From contig MTEI01000024.1 of NCBI GenBank assembly GCA_002083775.1, positions 1 to 45,089 on the forward strand: a DNA stretch of 45,089 nt, written 5' to 3'. A program made the position numbers and the translations under genes. This DNA is from Rhodoferax ferrireducens (GTDB lineage: Bacteria; Pseudomonadota; Gammaproteobacteria; Burkholderiales; Burkholderiaceae_C). The notes below the pieces were generated by a model. That model saw nothing but the letters and a program-made list of their open reading frames with translations, was not told the DNA's origin and ran no database searches. Shown piece by piece: positions 39,562-45,089 of this stretch (the stretch's first letter is position 1; every line of letters starts with the position of its first letter).

Positions 39562-41535
39562 ATGTTGGTCCAGCGGTCGATGTCAGAAAAATCCAGCACA
39601 CAGCATAAGAAGTCTCAAAGTAGTTGTTCAAGCTTACATGATGACAACCTCTCAAACCTGAGCCAGGTTCTGATCGGGCACAAAAACCCGGTCTCTGTTG
39701 AAGGGAGACTCTTCCACAACCTCAAGTACTTCAAAAGAGAGTACCAAAACACCATCAAGATCAAATCCCGCACATTGGCACAGCGAGTTGCCAATCTAAA
39801 AGCAAGCCGCAATTTGCGGCAGACAGATACGCTTGAACTCAACGCTGCTGAATTTGCTGCTCTCATTTCACGTGCAGACACCCGGCTACCATTCGTTGAC
39901 TTCAAAAAAACATTGTCCAACTACATTTCAGTACACGATTTGCAACTTGTACGCGGTGGAGATCTGAACGACCCGTCTTCACTCGAGCCGATCACGATCG
40001 AGGATGCTTATGCGTCGTACGAAAACAATCGATCACCTTTTTACTTTTGCTGCCGCTCCTGCATTAAGAATGGCGAAACCGCCAAGCCATTTCTTAAGCC
40101 GTTGGACCACCTTGACCGCCAGGGCTGTCCCGTGTGCGGTGACAAAGGTGCTGTGGACAAGCGGCGTCTCCATCCAGACGAAGTGAGGAAACGTATCGCG
40201 GAGCACCCTGCAGGAATAGATTTGCGGGACAGTAACAGTACCTACAGCAGCACCATGTCACCGCTGACTGTAGTCTGCCGCCAGTGTGGGCATAAATTTA
40301 CCCGTGAGGCCCAGGACTTCTTCGAATATGGTTCATTTGTCGCCTGCTCTGCTTGCGTGCCAGGACCCATCGGTGAGTCCCTTGCAGTTGGCGTAGTGAA
40401 TTTTCTTCTCGACACTGGCCACGACGGTGCATGTACGCGTGAACTAACTCCAGCCCATCTTCAGGACTGGCCAGGCAAACGCTCGTTACGACACGATGCA
40501 TATTTCGAACTACCGGATCTTTCGCTCAAGATTGCTATCGAGCACATGGGCGATCAGCACACAAACCCTGATAACAAATTCCATTTGATTAGCCGCGTCG
40601 GCAAACAGGAGAGCTTCCAGCAAATGCTGGCACGCGACAAATGGAAGCAGGCAGCCTGCGAACGTGCGTCCATTTGTTGGGTTGACATTCCAGACCTTTT
40701 TGTCAATTGCCCGACGCTGCTCGATGCTGCAAAACTTGTCGCGTCACATTTGATCGCCAAGACCGACTCCAAGGTTGAGCAGATTCCAGGGTTCCACGAC
40801 CGCGTCGAACAACTGGAGAATGAAAGCTTGGTGCGGAAGTTGATTACTGCCAGCGGTCGTCTCCCGCAGGAGGAAAGTTTGCAGAAGCAACTCGACGAAG
40901 AGAAAAGCTCTGTGTACATCTCCGCCTATAACCCAATGACGCGCATCTTCACACTCGCATGTAGCAAGCATAAAGATTACGGGACATGGACAGCGAGTGC
41001 TGGAAACGCCATCGGTTCAAATGTCGGGGACCGCAAGGGCACCAGGTGCCCAAAATGTGGCGCCAATAAACGCGGGGCCGAAAAACGGCTGTCGGAGCAA
41101 GCCCTCGACGCGGAAGCGAAAAAATATGGCTTCAAAAAGACATTTGACTTTGCGGTCTACGTATCGAATGCTCAGCTGCTGCCTTGGGTCTGCCTTAACA
41201 ATCCGGAACATACTATCAAAGACAGTCTCGCGCACTTATCACGCGGCTGCCGGTTTTGCCGCAGGGAAACCGCCACGCTGCAGCATCAGCAAAGGGAGCA
41301 CGCCAAGTTGAACGCCAAGGTTAAGAGCAATGGCGATATTCTCTTGACGCCACCGAGCGAGTATCACAACAACTCGACCAAAGTCCGCGTGATTTGTGCG
41401 CGCTCAGGCGGATGTGGCAAGGAATATCAAATCACACCACAGAAAATTATGGATGGTCAACTGTGCAAGTGCGATAAAGACGCCCGCAGCGCAAAGAAAC
41501 GGGCAGCGGCGCAAGCATTTCAACCGCCAAAGTAG
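39562..41535 (+). CDS. Zinc-ribbon-rich protein with Vsr/restriction-like nuclease core
   Basis: 657 residues. Zinc-binding Cys pairs occur as modules: 163-167/189-192, 239-242/262-265, 467/496-499, 544/563-566 and 612-617/635-637. Between the second and third lies a nuclease-like core: Asp 312 in RHDAYFEL, Glu 327 with Gln 332 and His 333 in IAIEHMGDQH, then ARDKWKQAACERASICWVDIP. This is the pattern of the Vsr-like branch of the PD-(D/E)xK fold (D ... E-x-x-GxQH ... K-C-GI-V-IP). The multi-zinc array could read DNA sequence or structure. GAAAGG lies before the ATG. Divergent from the XRE gene, it is a stand-alone restriction-like or homing nuclease candidate. Confidence 0.72.
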   Translation: MLVQRSMSEKSSTQHKKSQSSCSSLHDDNLSNLSQVLIGHKNPVSVEGRLFHNLKYFKREYQNTIKIKSRTLAQRVANLKASRNLRQTDTLELNAAEFAALISRADTRLPFVDFKKTLSNYISVHDLQLVRGGDLNDPSSLEPITIEDAYASYENNRSPFYFCCRSCIKNGETAKPFLKPLDHLDRQGCPVCGDKGAVDKRRLHPDEVRKRIAEHPAGIDLRDSNSTYSSTMSPLTVVCRQCGHKFTREAQDFFEYGSFVACSACVPGPIGESLAVGVVNFLLDTGHDGACTRELTPAHLQDWPGKRSLRHDAYFELPDLSLKIAIEHMGDQHTNPDNKFHLISRVGKQESFQQMLARDKWKQAACERASICWVDIPDLFVNCPTLLDAAKLVASHLIAKTDSKVEQIPGFHDRVEQLENESLVRKLITASGRLPQEESLQKQLDEEKSSVYISAYNPMTRIFTLACSKHKDYGTWTASAGNAIGSNVGDRKGTRCPKCGANKRGAEKRLSEQALDAEAKKYGFKKTFDFAVYVSNAQLLPWVCLNNPEHTIKDSLAHLSRGCRFCRRETATLQHQQREHAKLNAKVKSNGDILLTPPSEYHNNSTKVRVICARSGGCGKEYQITPQKIMDGQLCKCDKDARSAKKRAAAQAFQPPK

Positions 41536-41641
41536 CCTGAATGGCCAACCAGTAAGGATGCCGGGGAAAAAACCAAGGTAAAACTTGGCTTCACCGTCAT
41601 TTCCTTCCCAAATCACATCCTTGTAGCTCATCCAGTGAGCC

Positions 41642-41668
41642 TGACAGGTGTCAAACTTGACACTGTCA
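41642..41668. repeat. Inverted repeat upstream of recC
   Basis: TGACAGGTGTCAA (41642-41654) and TTGACACTGTCA (41657-41668) are inverted arms of 12 matching bases with one extra G on the left and AC in the centre. It ends 48 bases before recC. It may be an operator, or a terminator of the gene to the left, although no T-run follows. Confidence 0.5.
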
Positions 41669-41716
41669 CACACCAAAAAATTTTGAATTCCCAAATCCTG
41701 GCACCAGCCTCTCTCC

Positions 41717-44700
41717 ATGATGACAAATAAGCCCCCTGCCCTTCAGTCTGGATTCGTGGCGTTTCACAGCAATCGATCAGAACAACTCGCCGAGGTAGTG
41801 CTCAACTGGATCCGACGCCATCCTTTGAGCCCCCTGGAGGAAGAAGTCATTTTGGTTCAAAGCAATGGCATGGCCGAGTGGGTCAAGATGGAACTGGCGC
41901 GGATGGGCGGGGTCTGTGCAGCCACTCGGGTGGAGTTGCCTTCTCGCTTCCTGTGGCGCACCTATCGCCAGGTGCTGGGCCGGGAAGCCGTACCCAGTGA
42001 CTCACCGCTGGACAAGGTGCCCATGGTGTGGCGGTTGATGCAACTGCTGCCGACTCTGATTTGCCAGCCCGAGTTTGCCCCGGTCGCCGGATTTCTCAAA
42101 GAGGATGAGCCCGATCGCATGCTGCAACTGGCCTCCAAATTGGCCGACCTGTTTGACCAGTACCAGAATTACCGCGCCGACTGGCTTCAAGTCTGGGCAC
42201 AAGGGGATGACCACCTGATTCTGGCCAATGGCGCAAAGTCCGAGTTGCCGATGGAGCAGCGCTGGCAGCCGCGACTCTGGCGCGCCGTGCTTCAGACCCT
42301 GGATGACAAACAGCAGCAAAGCATCAGACCTGAATTGCAGCAGAGGGTGGTGGAGCTCCTGAACAGCGGTGAGTCTCTGGCAAGCAGGGTCGCTCAACGA
42401 GTGATCGTATTTGGCATGAGCCAAATTCCATTGACAACCATGCAGGCGCTGGCCGCTCTGTCCCATCACAGCCAGGTGATTCTGGCCATTCCCAACCCCT
42501 GCCAGTTCTACTGGGGCGACATCATGGATGGGCGAGAGCTGCTCAATGCGCAGCGCCGACGTCAGCCATTTCGCAGGGGCGTCGACCTATTGACCCTGCC
42601 CCTGGAAGATATGCATGCCCATGCCCACCCCCTACTGGTAGCCTGGGGCCGCCAGGGTCGGGACTTCATCCGTCAGCTCGACTGTTTTGACGATGCAGAA
42701 AACTCGAAACGGCGGTTCGACCTTGCACGTATCGATTACTTTTCCGACAAGCCAGAAGACACGGATACGCCCTTGTTGTTGCAAGTGCAAAACCGGATCC
42801 GTGATCTGGTTCCAATTTCTGAGCACACACCCACTCCCATTGCGGCGCAAGACCAGTCGATCGTCTTCCGCAGTGCACACAGCAAAGTGCGCGAACTTGA
42901 AATTCTGCATGATCAACTTCTCGGATTGCTGGCCGAGCCCAAAAGACAAGTACCACTGAACCCACGTGACATCATCGTCATGGTGCCCGATATCGAGCAG
43001 ATGGCGCCTGCTATCCGGGCCGTGTTTGGTCAGTACAAACGCCATGACGCGCGATTCATTCCTTTTGATATTGCCGACATGAGCGCCAAGTCCGACAGCC
43101 CGGTCATGGGTGCCCTCGACTGGTTGCTTCGACTCCCGACGCAGCGATGCAACATGAGTGAGTTGGTGGACTTACTGGAAGTGGCGTCGGTTGCCAATCG
43201 CTTTGGGATTGACCAAGATGCACTGCCCAGACTTACCCAATGGATGATGGGTGCCGGCATTCGCTGGGGCTTGAATGAAGCTCATCGTAGCGACCTTGGC
43301 TTGGGCGCGTGTGGGGATCAGAATAGCGCCTGGTTCGGACTGCGGCGCATGCTGCTGGGATATGCCGTCGGTGCCATGCCTGTCGATTCACAGGTACCCA
43401 GCCTGGAAACCATCGAACCTTATGCCGAAGTGGGTGGCCTTGAGGCTGAACTGGCTGGAGCTTTGGCCCATCTGCTGCAGGCACTTCTGACGTGGTGGGA
43501 GATGGCCAATACATCTGCGACACCGGCAGTCTGGGCAAATCGCTGTCGAGACCTGCTTGCAGACCTGTTCAAGTGTGAGTCTGACTTGGACAAACAGACC
43601 ATAAGTGCCCTGACAGAGGGGTTGGTGACCTGGCAGGAAGCGTGCGAGCAATCAGGTTTCACTGAAAAAGTTCCACTGGTGGTTGTCCGTTCAGCTTGGC
43701 TGGAGGCGGTTGAAACGCCGAGCCTGAACCAGCGTTTTCGAGCTGGCGGCGTGACCTTTTGCACCTTGATGCCCATGCGTGCCATTCCCTTCGAGGTGGT
43801 TTGCCTGTTGGGTATGAATGATGGCGACTACCCTCGGCGCGGCACGCGCAGTGACTTCGATTTGATGGGTTTACCCGGCCATGCCCGGCCGGGGGACCGC
43901 TCAAGACGTGATGATGATCGCCAGCTCATGCTCGAAGCCCTGCTATCAGCCAGGCAAGTTTTTTATGTCAGCTGGTGTGGCCACAGTGTGCGTGACAACA
44001 GCGAACAGCCCCCTTCGGTGCTGGTCTCGCAACTGCGGGACTACCTGAGCGCAGCGTGGGGCAAAGAGGTGGTCACCAGTCGTACTGCACAACATCCCTT
44101 GCAGCCTTTTAGCCGACAGTATTTCGAGAAGGACAGCCCGTTGATGACCTACGCCAGCGAATGGCGGGCTGCCCATGGAGCGGAAGGTGTTGCAGGCAGT
44201 GAGTCCAGTGGAACAACGGCGATCGAGCCAATGCCCTTTTTTGTTCCGCCACCCAACGTGGCGCTGACTTTGAGTCAACTAACTCAGTTCCTTCGCAACC
44301 CGGTCAAGGCGTTCTTCCGCCAGCGCCTGCAGGTGGTTTTTGAAGAAGCGCAGGAAGACGATCCCGACGATGAGAGCTTTGGGATCGACGGGCTTGAGCG
44401 CTATGGACTCTTGCAGGAACTGCTGGCGACTGCAACCGTGCAGCCTGACGAGGCAAATGAGCAGCTTTGCGTCAGCCACTCACTTTCAAAACTCAGAAGG
44501 TCCGGTGTCCTTCCCATCAAAGTGTTTGGTGACCTTGAACAGCAAACACTGGAAGAAACCCTGTCAACGATGCTTGCCGCCTGGCGTTCACAACAAGCCA
44601 GATTCCCTCATACATTCAACCGCCAGTCTGTTCGGTTGGAAGAGGGTTGCGTGGTGCTGGAGGACTGGATTGACCATTTGCGAAGCGGCGAAGCGCAACC

Positions 44701-45037
44701 GGACTTGCAAGCCCAGGATCAGTCCATGGGCACAGTCGCTTGGTTGGATCTGCAACCAAGCAATCTGCTCGTGAAGGTGAAAAAAGAATACCATGCGCGC
44801 CCAGAAAAGCTGTTGGGGGCCTGGGTCCGCAGTCTGGCCATTGCCGCCAGTGGTGTGAGTGCCATGGGCATTCTGGTGGGGCGTGACGGGGTGGTGGAGA
44901 TCCCCCCAATACCGCACGACCAGGCAGTGCAAACGCTCAAGGCGTTAATGCAACTTTGGCTTGATGGCATGAACACCCCACTACCCCTTCCCCCCAAGAC
45001 TGAAGTTGACCCCATTTCACGGACACTTTCCAACTGA
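41717..45037 (+). CDS. recC: RecC, exodeoxyribonuclease V gamma subunit
   Basis: 1106 residues, the usual size (1122 in E. coli). N-terminal VILVQSNGMAEWVKMELARM is the inactive helicase P-loop region of RecC; further family blocks are RFLWRTYRQVLG, DLFDQYQNYRADWL, VIVFGMSQIPLTTMQAL, RSAHSKVRELEILHDQLLGL, LGMNDGDYPRRGTRSDFDLM and HSVRDNSEQPPSVLVSQL. RecC holds the RecBCD complex together and recognises Chi. No gene to the left is related. recB starts 15 bases after its stop, so recC-recB (and probably recD) form an operon. Confidence 0.95.
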   Translation: MMTNKPPALQSGFVAFHSNRSEQLAEVVLNWIRRHPLSPLEEEVILVQSNGMAEWVKMELARMGGVCAATRVELPSRFLWRTYRQVLGREAVPSDSPLDKVPMVWRLMQLLPTLICQPEFAPVAGFLKEDEPDRMLQLASKLADLFDQYQNYRADWLQVWAQGDDHLILANGAKSELPMEQRWQPRLWRAVLQTLDDKQQQSIRPELQQRVVELLNSGESLASRVAQRVIVFGMSQIPLTTMQALAALSHHSQVILAIPNPCQFYWGDIMDGRELLNAQRRRQPFRRGVDLLTLPLEDMHAHAHPLLVAWGRQGRDFIRQLDCFDDAENSKRRFDLARIDYFSDKPEDTDTPLLLQVQNRIRDLVPISEHTPTPIAAQDQSIVFRSAHSKVRELEILHDQLLGLLAEPKRQVPLNPRDIIVMVPDIEQMAPAIRAVFGQYKRHDARFIPFDIADMSAKSDSPVMGALDWLLRLPTQRCNMSELVDLLEVASVANRFGIDQDALPRLTQWMMGAGIRWGLNEAHRSDLGLGACGDQNSAWFGLRRMLLGYAVGAMPVDSQVPSLETIEPYAEVGGLEAELAGALAHLLQALLTWWEMANTSATPAVWANRCRDLLADLFKCESDLDKQTISALTEGLVTWQEACEQSGFTEKVPLVVVRSAWLEAVETPSLNQRFRAGGVTFCTLMPMRAIPFEVVCLLGMNDGDYPRRGTRSDFDLMGLPGHARPGDRSRRDDDRQLMLEALLSARQVFYVSWCGHSVRDNSEQPPSVLVSQLRDYLSAAWGKEVVTSRTAQHPLQPFSRQYFEKDSPLMTYASEWRAAHGAEGVAGSESSGTTAIEPMPFFVPPPNVALTLSQLTQFLRNPVKAFFRQRLQVVFEEAQEDDPDDESFGIDGLERYGLLQELLATATVQPDEANEQLCVSHSLSKLRRSGVLPIKVFGDLEQQTLEETLSTMLAAWRSQQARFPHTFNRQSVRLEEGCVVLEDWIDHLRSGEAQPDLQAQDQSMGTVAWLDLQPSNLLVKVKKEYHARPEKLLGAWVRSLAIAASGVSAMGILVGRDGVVEIPPIPHDQAVQTLKALMQLWLDGMNTPLPLPPKTEVDPISRTLSN

Positions 45038-45052
45038 AAGGAAGAGTCCGAA

Positions 45053-45089
45053 ATGCCAAAACCAAAACCTCCCTACGCGCAAGCCTTTC
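45053..45089 (+). CDS. recB: Start of RecB, exodeoxyribonuclease V beta subunit (cut by the window end)
   Basis: AAGGAAGAG precedes an ATG, and the frame MPKPKPPYAQAF stays open to the last base. Only 12 residues are visible, too few to identify by themselves. The name rests on the position directly after recC, where recB is expected. Confidence 0.6.
   Translation, partial: MPKPKPPYAQAF

Noticed and set aside
1..45089. CRISPR array or prophage
   Set aside because: No regularly spaced repeats, cas genes, integrase or phage structural genes were seen anywhere in the window.

Overview
This is a 45 kb stretch of what looks like a betaproteobacterial chromosome, most likely Comamonadaceae-like (Rhodoferax/Polaromonas type). 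That placement is an inference from protein style, moderate-to-high GC in the core and the mix of genes; there is no rRNA or housekeeping marker to fix it. The window is mostly accessory: small lipoproteins, broken genes, transposon scraps, a toxin-antitoxin pair, an SOS mutagenesis operon and several gene clusters that look like stress or conflict systems. recC and the start of recB close the right end.

Layout. 1-6.1 kb is AT-rich and gene-poor, with small lipoprotein or periplasmic genes, a hexanucleotide repeat at a gene start and several strong palindromes. 6.35-7.3 kb is an EamA transporter. 7.3-13 kb is a divergent unit: ECF sigma factor, anti-sigma and exported caspase-like protein on the minus strand, and an exported TPR-CHAT protein on the plus strand. 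13.0-14.3 kb holds a TnpB remnant and a likely small RNA with its own promoter and terminator. 14.3-22.9 kb is a plus-strand array in which a histone-deacetylase-like hydrolase, a PcfJ-like protein, a MoxR ATPase, a HExxH/VWA protein, a divergent S-adenosylmethionine synthetase and a YbjN-like protein are packed with small unknown genes; four of them overlap by 4 bases each. 23.0-24.6 kb is pnuC-nadR for nicotinamide riboside uptake and NAD synthesis. 24.6-26.5 kb is decayed DNA (flavin reductase with one internal stop, a deacetylase 3' scrap, a frameshifted carboxymuconolactone decarboxylase) around an RHH/ParE toxin-antitoxin pair. 26.5-28.8 kb is a minus-strand deacetylase-radical SAM-small protein group. 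29.0-32.4 kb is a LexA-boxed umuDC operon followed by two nuclease genes.

32.9-38.6 kb is the strongest candidate for an undescribed system: a CapW/BrxR-like WYL repressor diverges from an unknown 434-residue protein, the RNA ligase RtcB, a tRNA-like noncoding RNA, a MESH1/SpoT-like HD hydrolase, another unknown protein, an ADP-ribosylglycohydrolase and an SGNH hydrolase cut off by an IS200/IS605-type scrap. The gene set suggests repair of cleaved RNA together with removal of nucleotide or ADP-ribose signals. 39.0-41.5 kb is an XRE regulator diverging from a 657-residue protein with about five zinc-ribbon modules around a Vsr-like nuclease core, a second defence candidate.

No CRISPR array, standard tRNA, rRNA or intact insertion sequence was seen.
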